A stretch of 64,000 nt of DNA, taken from contig MNCI01018363.1 in assembly GCA_015680685.1 (NCBI GenBank), positions 4,394 through 68,393 on the forward strand, given 5' to 3'. Origin of the DNA: Gnetum montanum (taxonomy: Eukaryota > Streptophyta > Gnetopsida > Gnetales > Gnetaceae). The notes beneath the pieces were generated by a model. It ran no database searches and was not told the DNA's origin. It saw nothing but the letters and a program-made list of their open reading frames with translations. Position numbers and translations under genes: made by a program. Shown here piece by piece: positions 21,885-34,489 of this stretch. Position 1 is the first letter of the stretch, and each line of letters starts with the position of its first letter.

Positions 21885-24800
21885 ATGTCTTCTCCTCTAC
21901 ACAAAAGCACTTCATCGCCTACGACCAACACTAGAGACAGTCGATGGTACAACATACATAACCAAGAACTTCTAGTTCCTCAAAAATTCAATGTGGTATA
22001 TATTCATCATGATGAATATATACCCTACTTTACCTTTTTCTTCCATCTAGAGGGACTTGGAGGGTAACATAGTTTTACCTCTAGACAAAGCTACCCCCAA
22101 CATGCTCCTTCATGCCCTTGCATGAATTACCATGTCGCAATTATATGCTGAGTATGTTGCATGTGATTACAACATGAGGGACTACCATCCCACATAAGTG
22201 CAACGTCAATGGGACTTGTGGTAGGAGAGTCACCACACATCATTGAAGGGCAAAGGACCCCATAACGCTTCACCTGTCATAAGAGAAATTAAGGGTTGTG
22301 AACCTATCTCAATAGGTTCTCCACAAAATGATGTTCCCCCTCCTAATGATAGTGAGGAGGTAGGGTATCAAAACCTTCACTCCATGATTCACAACCTTGG
22401 TTCTGATTCCCATGAACACCAAGTGTTCAATGAGGGAACACAAACACAAGATAAGGACAAGAATTCTGATCATCATCATGATTGGGGTAGTGATCACCGA
22501 AGGGAAGGTAGGAAACATCATCATGGTGATGGTTCTCCTTCTTCTTCCCCTTCATTGCATCATTCACCCTCTCCTTCCACATCAAGACACAGTCACCAAG
22601 AGCCAAACCGTGAAGATAAGGGTAGAGATAAGAAAAATGAGAGACCTCGATGAGAGAGTCAAGAGCAAGGATGAGGGCATTCTAGAGAGTCAAGGCATAG
22701 AAGGGAAAGTAGGGAACCATGTAGGCATCATAGACGCCATGAAAGAAATGACAAAGATGAACCCCTACTTGCCACCTAAAGTATGTTAGACATTATGGAG
22801 GTAGTTAGAATACCTACAAGGCACCAAAAAGATAGCCGGATCAAGAGAGTAGACATGAATAATATCTCACAGTTTGAGGGGGGATACAATGCTGATCTGC
22901 AAAAACCACTTATAGGAATTCCATGATGCCTATGCCTTGGAGAATATTGAAAATAAGTGGAAAAAGTTAAAGTTGTTCCCTAGGACACTCATAAAAGAAG
23001 AAGAAAGATGGTGCTGGTCCTTAGAACTGGAATCCATTAGATGGTGGAGTATGATGCTAGAATTGTTTAATGATAAATACCAAATGTACTTCAAAGTGTC
23101 CAATTTGCATAAGTAGATCCAAGGATGGAAGCAGGGTAATCATGAACCCTTAGATGCTACCATGGATCAATATTATGCATTGCTACATCGTTGCCTGGGC
23201 CATGGTTATGCACAATGGAATCAACTATGCCATCTCATGGATGGTCTAAGACATAAAACCAGGAGAACCCTTGGGACATATGCCCAAGGGAGATTATCAG
23301 AACCTAGGTCCCATGAAGTTCATAGATTGTTGGAGCAAGTAGCTAAAGAAGAAGGTGAGCTATGAAAAAGAGAAAGCATGGAAGAATATAATTGTGATCC
23401 TTCCCTTTGAAATAGGGGAGTAAGATTCTATGAGGAAGAGAATGAGTCACTACTCAAAGAATTGGTGAATAGAGAAGACTTGCCACTTAAAAAGTTAACA
23501 ACTAAAGTGTCAGCTAAAGTAGATCAAATATGGGACTCCTTAGATAGTAGATTCAAAACCATTTTAAAAATTGTAGAGGAGTCTAAGGAGCAAAGTAGTA
23601 ACCATGATAAGAAAAAGAGTAGAGATTCAGACCATGCACGTAACAAGGGTAAGGGAAAAATGACTATCACCGATGAGGTTGTGGATTCTAATATGGATGA
23701 TGACGGTGGATGTGAAATATGCCAGTATGACCATCCTAAAGGATGTTTCCCAATAATCTCACATCCTTAACGTACCAAGGTGTATGTACTCAACCCAAGA
23801 CTTAACAAATGACAAGCATCCCAGAGGTTACCTTATCCCCAAGGTAACCCATGGCAGTTCCACCAACCCTTAACGTATTATCCAAGTGGAACTCTACCAC
23901 AACCTATCAGGCAACACCAGTAGTGGGAATACCCATAATCATGGGGGATGCCACCTCCTAGAAAACAATACCCTTACCAGTAACCAGATCCATATGGATA
24001 TTATGTGTAGCAATTGGTTTCTCCAAGTGACTCTATGGGTCACGTAACCCCACAACATCACTACCAAGTTCGGGAGTATTTTAGGACTCATTCTCCTATG
24101 GGAGACACACCACATACATACCATCCTCCGAATTCATCCATCACTCTTACGCCAATAGTTCCACTACCACTCACTCAAACAATGCAAGGGGAACTCCCCA
24201 TTCAACTGTAGCAACGTAATGCTACGAGAGCTGTAAACCTTCAACCCACTACTAGTTCTGACAACCACATAAAGAGAAGATCTTTCTTCAAAACCAAAAA
24301 CCCAAACAAGCTTGTACAACCACAAGTGGTTAAGTCTGTGCATGTTCCTCCAACAAATAATGCTTCAAAGCTCCCTTCAAACCAAGAACAAATCTCAATG
24401 CACACATTTATGTTAACACATACTATTATTGATTGGATAAAGGTGCACCACCTTCCTAGGAAACTCTTTGACCCTGGAAGTCCCTTAATCTACCTTCAAG
24501 TCACTAGGAATGAACCACATAAGGCTCTTCTTGACTTAGGTTCTGGAGTCAACTTAATATCGCAAGAAATTTATAAAGCTTGGAACCTGCCTCCACTCAA
24601 GAAGAGAAATATTCAATTAAAGCTAGCTGACTAGTCCATCACTGTCCCTTTGGGACTTTTGGAGAACATTGTTACCACTATCTGTGGTTGGTCATACCTA
24701 GCTTATTTCCTAGTGATAGAAGTCAACAATAATAAAGGGGAATTCTTAATTATAATGGGGAGGGCATGGCTAAGTACCATAAGCTCATGCCTAGGAATCT

Positions 24801-24889
24801 ATAATCTTTCCTTAGAAATATCTAAGGAAAACATTTATGGAAAGATCGAGAAGAAGAAAGTTCCATGCATCACATATAGTGATACATAG
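21885..24889 (+). pseudogene. Element C gag and aspartic protease, decayed
   Basis: The start is ATG 21885 (MSSPLHKS), close behind the leader. A His/Ser-rich linker (about 22450-22620) comes before the gag core: SQFEGGY near 22870, then YYALLHRCLGHG, DGLRHKTRRTLGTYAQGRL and LLEQVAKEEGEL at 23162-23365. The Cys/His motif CEICQYDHPKGC is near 23713. The protease follows at about 24500-24780, with ALLDLGSGVNLIS (active-site D-L-G-S), YKAWNLPPLKKRNI and, after a stop, FLIIMGRAWLSTI. The gag and protease parts need several stops and shifts to be read through. The same protease occurs in element D. The protein would cut the Gag polyprotein. Confidence 0.85.
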
Positions 24890-26712
24890 GGTGATGACAT
24901 ACAGGAATGCTCATCATCTCCTATATGCAACCGGTGTGCCCAAGAAACACAGATACAAAGGTTTCTGTATGTAGCAACCACACAATAAGAGAACACCCAG
25001 TGGTTTACAGCTAATCAAGAGAGCAACCCACCAATATGCATGGAACTAACTTGGGGAACAACTTGCAACCACATCGAAAGCATAGACACACTGGAATGAG
25101 AGCATCGCCAACTTCCAATCCTTAACCTAAAAACATCAATTGGGAGAAGTTGGGCACTTTTAAGAAATTCAAACAAATACTCATTCTTTTGAATCTCTCC
25201 CTTTCAATTCAGTCATGGGGGAGATGGCCACCTATGATGATCAATTGAGGCCCTTAGTTCTTTAAGTTTTTGTTTTACAAATTTCTTTAACTTTTCTTGT
25301 TTTTTTTACAACATCGTTTATACGTTTTCTTTTATTTGTGTGTGTCTTATCCATTTTGTTAAGTTTGTCACCCAATAAGTGCTCCTGATGATGGTGTTTT
25401 CTATTGATTGCTGATGTTTGGTTTTTGCTTTTAGGTTACGATGTTGATACTAAGGAATGGTTCTTTTGATATAATAGGCAATGAGTTCACATCACCCATG
25501 CATCCATAAATTTCTATGGTCTCTCTTTGCTTGGAACTATACAGTCCCTTTCTTCAAAATAATAAGAACCACCAATGAATCAGTGACTGGGCATTTCTCA
25601 AACTAAGGAAGGACTCAAGGATTGAAATGGGTGTGGCTTCAAGGGAACTTGATGCATTTGCATTGGCCATTCTCTTGGGTGCTTGGATGTTTTCTGCTTG
25701 AGTTTTCTTACTATTCTAATAATTGCCACATTATTGGGAAGCTAAGCAAATAAAAATAATAAGTCTTTGCATGGTGTGATTCTCATGCAAAAACATTAAG
25801 AAAAAATTGAGGATTCAAAGCACACCCCTTAGAAGAAATAATCATCTGGGCTATAAGCACTGGTTATGGAACTAAAAACATGTTCCCTCTAACCAAGGGT
25901 CTTCCTCACTTCCTGCTTTTTCCTTCCTTGTTTCGTCAGAATGCTAGTGGCTCTTTGAGAGATGCATTCTTGTTACTTCAAGTGGGTGGATGGGCCAAAT
26001 GTATTAATGTAAAGTCACTAAATGTGGTTTTTTGAGTCCATATTTGGAATGGGATTTACTAAATCACATTAATCATTAAATACACAAGGGGCTGTACACC
26101 ACCTTGTTCTTAAGACTCCATTCCATTCTCTTCTTTCCATCCTTCTTTCTCCATTTATCACCTCATTGCTAGTTGTATCATTAGTGTATATTTTGGTTGA
26201 CGCATCATTTTCTTTGTTGTAAATTCTTGTGGTTAAGACATTAACTCTTGTCTCCAAATGACATTCCTAGAGCCTAAGGACTCTTTGAATGTGGGATTGT
26301 CAGGGCATTAAGGGCATGAGCCTGCTTTGGGGAGGACCCACTGGCACTCTTGTTTTGGTGCATCCATTAAATTCTTTCCCTTAAAAATTTTTGTAATCAA
26401 CTCTATTATGTTTATTTCCATCTTGACATCGCTTTCATCGATGTTATAGTTGTCTCTTTTTTTCATCCTTCTTAATCTCGCTCTTTTTCCATTATCTCGC
26501 TACCAGAGGTTCGTGATTAGTCATGGGTGTCCTGGTCCAATTTTTTCGATTTTCTCCTAACCCTTACCCCTTAGGTAGTCATCATTAGTATATCTCCAGA
26601 ATCTGCATCAGCCATACCACAACTTAGCTAATGGACCTTTCACCGAAGCAAGGTATTAATTTCATTGTGATTCATTTACCCTTGCTAATATAAGACTATG
26701 TTGTGTGTGCAG
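24890..26712 (+). other. Element C non-coding region after protease
   Basis: No gene is seen. A polypurine-like box TCAGTCATGGGGGAGATGG lies at 25211-25229. The conserved box GCTTTGGGGAGGACCCACT is at about 26323-26341. TTAGTCATGGGTGTCC near 26518 is at the place of the second internal box. The region ends with a predicted 3' splice site before the ORF2 remnant. Confidence 0.6.
26680..26712 (+). promoter_or_regulatory. Predicted 3' splice site of ORF2 remnant (element C)
   Basis: TTGCTAATATAAGAC (branch-like CTAAT) is followed by TTGTGTGTGCAG and ATGGC. The acceptor-ATG fusion matches A (GTAG then ATGGCC) and F. Confidence 0.5.
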
Positions 26713-26939
26713 ATGGCAATCATACAACAACAAATTGGACCTGGAGGGAACACTTGGAATGGATCAATGTTGAAGCAGTTATGCAAGGAACAAGATTGAT
26801 GGTGTGCTTATGGATGGATAATGAAAGATGCAATCTTGGCGTTGGCAGTAGTAGACTTCTTCTCCCTTCTCTCTTCTCTCTTAGCTGCCAAATAAGGCCT
26901 GATGTCAAATGTATAAAGTGTTCACTCTTGTTGTTGTGA
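26713..26939 (+). pseudogene. Element C ORF2 remnant, internally deleted
   Basis: The ATG sits at the conserved acceptor and opens MAIIQQQIGPGG, comparable with MALKRAQQEGP of element A. The frame is then lost and reaches the pre-LTR region within about 230 bp, so almost all of the globular and coiled-coil parts are gone. Keeping the start site while losing the body suggests an internal deletion derivative. No function is expected. Confidence 0.45.
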
Positions 26940-27074
26940 AGACCAATTTTGTCATGTTCTATAATGATGATTCATTCACATGTCATCCCATTCACCATTT
27001 GTTCCATTCAAGTCAATAATCCCATACCTTCCCAATATTTTATAATGGATTTGAGGACGCATTTTTATTCAGTC

Positions 27075-27083
27075 ATGGGGGTA
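27075..27083 (+). other. Polypurine tract of element C
   Basis: ATGGGGGTA, preceded by TTATTCAGTC, directly adjoins the 3' LTR. Confidence 0.75.
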
Positions 27084-27885
27084 TGATGGGATGCAATATC
27101 ACATGGGCTATGATATCGCGTCCTTCCCTATGATATCGCGTATGTCATATCATAGCCTGCTACTAGTTCTATAAATAAGAGGTGGCTCTCCCTTGTTTCT
27201 CCATCTAGATCTAGACCTTAACCAAACTCTTGCCATTTTTCCATTCCAAAGTTAGAATATTTTTCATGTGCCCATAGTAGGAGTCCTAAAGTGAATGGAT
27301 CTTTATTTGAGAAATTCTGTACCTGAGCACACAATTGTGTATGGAAATAAAGATGAACTTTTGGATAAACCTTGTACTGCATGGACTAAGCTAAATAGGA
27401 ATTTAATTACTGTTAATTGTTTAAATGATTTCTTAAGGACTTAATCTCTCTCAACCTCAACTCTCATAGGTAAGTGCATTCAATAGGACGACTTCAAGCA
27501 TGTGCGTTACGCTTGGTAATCCTAGTAACGAATAGCATTTGGTAATCCCAGTAGTGTTGCATTGGTTCAAGGTGTGACACTGTAAGTGGGAACAAATACT
27601 GATGCTAGGATAATTAAGGCTTAGTTAGTTAAATTTAGTTAGTCTCTTCACCCTTTCCTCTCTTAGCATAGGTGATAAAAACATAAAAGATATAAAAATC
27701 ACATGCCTCAAGCTTACTTAACTATACAACCATGAAAAATACAAGTAAGCTTGGGAGGATAATGATTGATTAACCTTAGGTGTTCCATAAGGTTTGTAGG
27801 CACTTAGTCTGTGGAGTTCAACTGGATCATACGTGTAATGCTCATATTCCTATGGTTGAGTGTAGGGGTACCTCGCCACTCATCA
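27084..27885 (+). repeat. Element C 3' LTR
   Basis: It runs from TGATGGGATGC to CCACTCATCA. There are several ATATCGC words in the first 80 bp, then TATAAATA at 27170-27177. It pairs with 20932-21738. Confidence 0.85.
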
Positions 27886-28479
27886 CCTACTCAGATGAGC
27901 TAGGATAATAACTAGTGATGAAACTCTGTGAGTGGGATGATGTTAAATGAGAAAGGAATATACTCCCATCCATTCATGTGGATTATTTCAAAGTCTCATT
28001 TTGCCTCCATGTCAAGGTGATCTATAGGTAATCCTTCTTGGATATTTGCACATATGAAGTTGTATTATTCATTGCTGAGTGTGGCATACTTTGGGTTTTT
28101 AGGTGTGTGGCCTAAGGGATGGAATTGGTCTTGTCATGGTAAAGGTGTCAAGTGTGTTTGACACCAACATTGAAGGCTAATTTGGATTCATGATTGCAGA
28201 TTGAGTTGTGAAAGGGAGAGCGTAGTCATAATCTCAGAGGTGTCTAGTCATGAAGACTGGCACTCATCATGGTATCTATGCCTATTGTGTTGGTCGTCAT
28301 GATGTACCATGGGCTGTAGTGTTCTACTAGGCTACAATGGAGCTATGGTGAGGCTTCATTCACCTGCAACTTTGCCAAATGCTAAGTTTTTCTTTGCCAA
28401 AATGCCAGCTTTTGAATTTGCCAACACTTAAAATTTGGTAACCCTTGAAATGTAGAGGGTTGGGGTATTTATAGGCCTA
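27886..28479. other. Stretch with no recognisable gene
   Basis: Single-copy-looking sequence between element C and the minisatellite. No open frame or motif is recognised. Confidence 0.4.
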
Positions 28480-28689
28480 GGGTTAGCATGAATTATGGAG
28501 AGATTGCCACATGGTAGTGGGACGGTTGGGACTATGCTATCATTCAACTATGCTCTCCACTGAGGGTAGCGATGTTATACTCTGTTGTGCTTTGACAAAC
28601 TTTGTGAGATTTCAAGATTGTGACTATGCTACCAACTACATGTACATGCACTAAGAGGACTATAATGTATCTAAAAAATGCAACTTTGA

Positions 28690-29580
28690 AGACTATGCTT
28701 TGGGACTACGCTCTCCACTATCTTGAGTGGGGTCGTGCATAGTTAAAATTTGAGGACAAAAAATGGGATATAACAAAAATCCATTTTGCTAACTATGCTT
28801 GTCAGAGGTGTGTTGGAGCTAAGCTAAATGTTAGTGCTACATTGTGGAAGCCATTAGAGGCTATTCTAGCTGACTATGCTTAACTACACTCTAGACTAGA
28901 GGAGAGTGTAGTCTAACACTTAGAAAATATTTTGCAAAATATGGTTTTGTGCTAACTATGCTCTCCATAAGAGGTTTACTACGCTCCCAACTAGGGTCAA
29001 GCGTAGTCCCAACACTTGTAAAAACTTGCATAAACTAGCTTCTAGTTGACTACGCTTGACTACACTCCAAGGCAATGAAGAGCATAGTCTTAACACTTAG
29101 AAAAAATGTTTGCAAAAACTACATCTTCATGCTGACTATTTTTTTCTATGCTCTAGGGTAATGGAGAGCATAATCTTAGCACTTAAGAAAATTTTGCAAA
29201 AAAATACACTTTCATGTTGACCATGCTTGACTATGCTCTAAGGCAGTGAAGATCGTAGTCTTAGCACTTAGAAAATTCTGCAACGGTTGGCTTACACTTA
29301 GAAAAATTTGTAAACTAGCCCTTGTGTTGAATATGCTCTCTACTAAGCTAACTACACTCTAGGGTAGTGGAGAGCATAGTCTCAACGCTTAGAAAAGTAT
29401 GTAGCTTCTTGCTTCATGATGATACTTAGACAAATTTACCAAAAAATAGTCTTTGAAGCTGAATATACTCTTCACTAGGCTGACTATGCTCTAAGGTAAT
29501 GGAGAGTGTAGTCCTAGCACTTGGAAAAATTTGTCGAAAGTGGCCTCGTGCTAACACTTAGGAAAATTTGCAATCAAGAC
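28690..29580. repeat. Degenerate minisatellite with internal dyad (GACTATGCTCT / AGAGCATAGTC)
   Basis: The motif GAGAGCATAGTC.TA.CACTTAGAAAA recurs near 28906, 29005, 29082, 29163, 29249, 29370 and 29501, spaced roughly 77-131 bp. Each unit also contains the inverted words ACTATGCTCTA, so a unit can fold on itself. The copies are heavily diverged. The words begin to appear from about 28540. No coding function is seen. Confidence 0.75.
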
Positions 29581-29607
29581 ACTGTAGCCCAAATTTGATA
29601 GTGTTTC

Positions 29608-29940
29608 ACTAGCATATCCTAGGATCAATCCTTGTGAGTTCAAAATATGATCAACCAAAGGTTGTTGGCCATTTGTTAACCACTTTTAGCAACATCTCCT
29701 TTTGTTTAGGAGTAAGATTTGAATTGATTGTTATAATCTTTCAATTTTTTGGGAATGTATATTCCATCCTAGCAAGTAGAGTTTTCAAATCAAGAGACTC
29801 TTGTTTAAAATTTTTAGGAATTTCTAATTCTTTCCAATTGGTATCATCAATTTCATCAATGAAGAGTTGGCAATAAACTTGCTCTATTTCATCCATGCCT
29901 TTCATGTAGGCATATGTTAGGCTCTCAACAAGTTCCATGC
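29608..29940 (-). pseudogene. Element D segment upstream of RT
   Basis: The minus strand gives MDEIEQVYCQLFIDEID, LEIPKNFKQESLDLKTLLARMEYTF and FELTRIDPRIC. This matches the same segment of element E (MDELEQVHHQLSNKKND, FKQEPLELKTLL). It corresponds to the linker that precedes RT in Tat/Athila-type pol proteins. RT itself is absent. Confidence 0.7.
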
Positions 29941-30159
29941 AAAGTGTTGAGTTGCTCTCAAGGTCAGCTATCAGCCACTAAGTGACCTCATGTCTTGTGG
30001 CTGCTGCATACAGACACCTTTGAATTTTAGATATATTAGCATAGTGATTTCATACTTTAATAGATACTCTATTAATAGCCCATATTTTTTGCACACAATT
30101 TCACCTTATATAATTATACGTAATGTATGGAAATTTCTTCCTCTTGATCTTTTGGAATG

Positions 30160-32330
30160 CATTTTCCTTAGATATTTCAAGGGAAAGATCTCAGATCCCC
30201 AATCATGCATCAACAGTGCTCAGCCAAGCCATTTCTATGATGATTGGGAAGTCCCCCTTGCAATTGTCCACTTGGATCACCAAGAAATTAGTGGGGTAGG
30301 ACCACTTATAAATAGTGGTCACAATGTCCTCTATCAATTCCAAAGGAACAATGATGGACTGATCAACCAACTTAAGATGGATGTTGCTCTTCTTAAGTGG
30401 AGGTAGGTTCCAAGCTTTATACATCTCATGGGAAATTAGATTTACACTAGAACCTAAAACCAAAAATAGCCTTCAAGGCTCATTCCTAGTGATTTGAAGG
30501 TAAATAAGGGAACTTCTAGGATCATATAGTTTTTTGGAAAGGTGGCCAACCTTTATTCAATTAGTTACCACATGAGTTAGCATGATAGTATGTACTTTGG
30601 GAGGTGTTTGGTCTGAAGGGGACTTGAACAAATTAGATGCATAGCGAGATGGAGAAGTAGCATTGCCAATTGTAGTGCATGTGAGGGTTTAGTTAGGATG
30701 TTGGTTTGGAAGAAATATTTTTTATGATCTAGTTTCTGAATCACTTAGCTGAGTAGTTGGTTGAAAGTTAGTAGCCCTCATTGCATTGCATTGTTATGGT
30801 TGAGGAAGACTTTCTCCTTACATTGATGGAGTAGGTGGTAACTAGATTGAGGGTGGAGGGACATATGTAGAAGGATGAGAAGGGTAATATGGATTTGGTA
30901 CTTCCTTTTTGGAGATGGAGAATGAGTTTAGTAATACCTATGAGGGTAGTATTGATGTTGAAAGGTGGGATGATTGGAAGAGTCATATGGAGAAATGGGT
31001 TGTTGGACATAGTACCCATATGGATTTGGTTGCTGGTAAGGGTACTACTTCCTAGGTGGTGGTATCCCCCTGACTATGAGTGCTATCATTGTTGTTATCA
31101 CTCATATGGTTGTGGCAGAGCTTCACTTGGATAATAAGCTTATTATTGCTGGTGGAACTACCTTGGATTACTTTGAGGATAAGGCAAATGTGTGCTTGCA
31201 TTGTTTCTAGTATAGGATTTAGTGCATACACCCCAAGCTTTTGAAAGTGCAACATGATAAGAAAACATCCCTTAGGATATTCATATTAGTAGATGTCACA
31301 TCCACCATCATCATCTAATTATATTTCTACAACTTCTTCTACTATAGTAGCTTTGCCCTTACCCCTTTGGTAGGCATGTTCAACTTCTCTCTACCTCCTA
31401 CAATCATGATCACTACTCTACTCTCTTGATTCTTCTACAGTTTTTAAAGTAGTTTGAAATTTTTCATCCAAAGTGTCCCATAATTTATCAATCTTGGCTG
31501 ATATAATAAAAATAAATTTTTGGATTGGTAAAGTTTTCTTGCTACACCACCTCATCAAGTCATGACTCCTTATTGTCGCAAAATTGGACCTTCCTTTTTT
31601 TAATGAAAGGATGCTTGTTATATTCCTTAGCACTTTCCTATTTCCTCAACTCTCCTTCTTCTTTTACTACCTAATCTATCAGATTTTGGATTTGATGGAC
31701 TCTAAGTTCTAATAGTCTTCTTTGGGAATAGACCCCAAGAGTTCTTGTCATTTCTGATTTGAGTCCATCTATGATGTGATGAAGTTGTTCCCCTTAAGAA
31801 TAACCATGGCTAGGACATTGGTGTATGAGAGAATAGTATCTATCCATGGTGCTATCCAAAGGNCCTTCTTGGTTGGCATTTTTACTATCTCTACAATGTT
31901 TAGCATGCTTCAAGTGGCAAGTAAAGGTTCATCATCATGACACCTATGACATCCTCTACTACCACTTCATTTATGGTGGTCTCTATGATTATCATTGTCT
32001 TGTTTTTCATCTTCATCATTGTTGTACTTTCTATGATGTTTATCAAAACTAGAAGAGGAATAAGAAGATGCAAGTGAAGGGGATGAAGAGGGAGAAGGCT
32101 ACCATCACCATGGTGTTTGCCACCTCCTCTACACTTTTCACAACCAAGTTCATCAACTTTCTTGTCATTTTGATGCTTACCCGAGCCCCTACTTTGACTC
32201 CCACTTTTTCATAAACACAAATTGCTAATAGTGGATTGCAAATTCAAGTTCAATCCCCCATCACCAATATCAATTAGTGGAGAATCTTTCTATTGAGAAC
32301 CCACAAAGGAAGGATCCTCATTGTCATTTT
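30160..32330 (-). pseudogene. Element D gag and protease, decayed
   Basis: The protease is the clearest part: GSSVNLISHEMYKAWNLPPL is nearly the same as GSGVNLISQEIYKAWNLPPL of element C, followed by VPLELIEDIVTTI and FLVIQVDN. The catalytic Asp codon is changed (VLGSS instead of DLGSG). Gag pieces lie at 31050-31900, with the Ser/His-rich linker up to about 32300. Stops and shifts are frequent, and an N at 31863 marks a join. Confidence 0.7.
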
Positions 32331-32420
32331 GGTTTAGTAGAAATAAAGGGTTGGCGAACCATGGATATTAGAGCTAGACAAAATACACTTCATCAACCAT
32401 GGATAGGAATGAATATAAGA

Positions 32421-32637
32421 TTATCTTAAACTACAACTTTATCAAAAGTTAAGTGATTTGGGCAACAAATTGAACATGAGAAAGGTTTACATAAGCATAG
32501 GTTTAACCACTAGTTTAACTTTCCTACATGATGACACATGCAAATGAAGTAAATACAAGTATTGGGCATAGGAGGATGATGTAATTAATATAGCATAACC
32601 ACAAAAGAATAAAAAATATAATTAATGAAATCTGTTA
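32421..32637. other. Stretch with no recognisable gene
   Basis: Short AT-rich spacer between the gag of element D and the LTR of element E. Confidence 0.3.
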
Positions 32638-33300
32638 TGATGTTGTGATACTTACACCCCTGTTGTATAAGGACCAAGTTTGTTTTTTCCATTATCATAT
32701 GCCCTGATCCTTTTCTTTTGTTGTAATTGATGAAATGATTGGAGGAGCATAAAGCTTAGGTGTATTGCTAATTTAGGTTCTAAGATAAACTAAGAAACTA
32801 ATAGTAATATAAGTAATTAAGAAATGGAAAATAAAAAATTAATTAAAAGAATTAAGCTAAATTTATGGGTGTGATACAACAACAACCTTGGATTATTTGT
32901 AAGTTGAATCTTAATAATCAAAACCCATGTTACTACAACTTAAAAGAAACATTAAAAGAAAGAAACCTTGAATATTAAATGCATTAAAAGAAACATTAAT
33001 CTATTCTTAGTTCTACAAGGATTATCAAAAGGGCTTGTCTTTATTTCCGTCACACTGTTGTGCTCAAGTATATTACTGCTTAAACAAAGATCTGTGCACA
33101 CTTAGAAATATTCTAAATATGGAATGGCTAAATTGCAAGAACTTCATTACTCTATGAAGAAAAAACTAATTCAAAATTTTATGCCCAAGTGCTATATTTA
33201 TAGGCCGACATATACCCCATGATATTGGATATTCAACATTGCATCTTGGGGCCCGATATTGTGTATCCAATATTGGAGCATATCTAAACACAATTCATCA
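32638..33300 (-). repeat. Element E 3' LTR, left boundary uncertain
   Basis: The segment 32970-33300 aligns well to the right part of 37621-38455 and ends AATTCATCA next to the polypurine tract. Further left the match fades. TGATGTTGTGATAC at 32638 is the best candidate end. U3 on the minus strand has GATATTGG and CCAATATTGG words. Confidence 0.6.
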
Positions 33301-33312
33301 TACCCCCACAAC
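33301..33312 (-). other. Polypurine tract of element E
   Basis: TACCCCCACAAC is the complement of GTTGTGGGGGTA, followed on the plus strand by TGAATGAAAACTCATCC as in the other family members. Confidence 0.75.
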
Positions 33313-34470
33313 TGAATGAAAACTCATCCTCAAGTGAACATGAGGAGGAACAAGTTCCTTACAAAATATTGGGTAGGTATGGGATTATTGATTGACATGC
33401 AAACTAACTCAGATGGAATAAACAAACTCTATGTGCCTAAGTGTATAGATATACAATCTTTTATAAAATTGGGTGTTCTTGATGATAGAATTGAAAATCC
33501 TAAAAAAAAATAACATCCAACTCCTCTTGGTAGCTGAAGAGTGAGGGAGAAGATTTGACAATCATGAATGGTGCTTGTCGTATGGTATTGCCACATCATC
33601 CTTGGTGAAGAGTGCTCACATGAGATAACCACCATTTCATATTAGAGAAGAAAAGAGAAGTAGGAAGTGAGGAAGGGTCTTAGTTAGAGGGAACCTTCAA
33701 GCATGGGTCACATGTCTTTTTAGTCTCATAACCAGTGCTTATGATCCATTTATTTTGTCTAAGAGATGTGCTTTGAATTCCCATAATTTTTTTCTCATTT
33801 ATTTTTTTCCCTTTTTGTTTTTGTTTTTTGAATGGGAACCACACCATGAAAAGACTTATTCAACTTCCTATTATTGGTTGACACAGAATTGTAAGAAATC
33901 CATGAAAACACACATGCACCCAAGTAAGTAAAAAGGCATAAAGTGTACTGAATTCCCTTGAAGTCACACCCTATTCAAACCTTTGAATCCTTTCCAATTC
34001 TAGAAACTACCAAGATCACAAGTTCATTAAAGATTTATTAATGAAAAAAGGACTACAAATTTCCAAAATAAGGAAAAACATAAAGTTTCTGGATGGATGG
34101 ATGTTGTGGACTCACTGCCTATTACTTGAACAAGAAACCATGTCCTAGTTATCAATAACAAAATTCAAAGCTTGAATCCAAACATCAACAATCAAATAAC
34201 CAGATAGCACATGCTCACATCAATTAAATCACACTATACCCAATTGGAAATAGGACACAACATTATCAAAACATAATAAAAAATCATATCCAAATAAAGG
34301 AAAATATATAATAAATTGTAAAATAGTTAAGAAAAATAAAACATACCAACAATTTTGTAAAAAAAATATTAAAACATTAATAATGTGAAAACAAAAAGGT
34401 GTAAGATAAAGAATGTGTAAAATAAAAATATTCAAAAATGAGGAGCCACTTATATGGTTAGCATGGATAG
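33313..34470 (-). other. Element E non-coding 3' region
   Basis: No gene is seen. An internal polypurine-like box (CCATCTCCCCCAC at 34471-34483, minus strand GTGGGGGAGATGG) marks the boundary with pol, at the same position relative to pol as the box at 25211 in element C. Confidence 0.5.
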
Positions 34471-34489
34471 CCATCTCCCCCACAACTAA

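Larger units (their letters stand above)
20932..27885 (+). mobile_element. Element C: gag-protease LTR element lacking RT and integrase
   Basis: It has LTRs of 807 and 802 bp, a PBS, gag-protease, a long non-coding region, an ORF2 remnant and a polypurine tract. No RT, RNase H or integrase is seen: the frame passes from the protease to a polypurine-like box at 25214 within about 330 bp. The flanking bases CTTGC and CCTAC could be a decayed 5-bp target duplication (two transitions), which is weak evidence. Confidence 0.85.
29608..32420 (-). mobile_element. Element D: gag-protease-RT start, truncated, minus strand
   Basis: Minus-strand reading gives a gag linker (about 32000-32300), gag pieces, protease at 30203-30463 and the segment just before RT at 29608-29940. 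It stops at the motif IDPRIC, where the RT proper would begin. No polypurine tract or 3' LTR follows, so the element is truncated. No PBS is visible at its 5' side. A single N lies at 31863. Confidence 0.7.

Noticed and set aside
22309-22524. Minus- and alternate-frame open stretches over element C gag (22309-22524, 22397-22789)
   Set aside because: They are shadows of the His/Ser-rich gag linker. Their Met/Ile-rich translation is typical of out-of-frame reading.
28540-29580. Possible CRISPR-like array because of regular repeats with dyads
   Set aside because: Units are heavily diverged and of unequal length, there are no constant repeats with unique spacers, and the sequence is a plant nuclear genome.
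32421-32640. A 5' LTR and PBS belonging to element D
   Set aside because: No tRNA-Asp-type site or TGATG/CATCA border can be seen between the gag of D and the LTR of E. A shared LTR (D and E in tandem) remains possible but unsupported.
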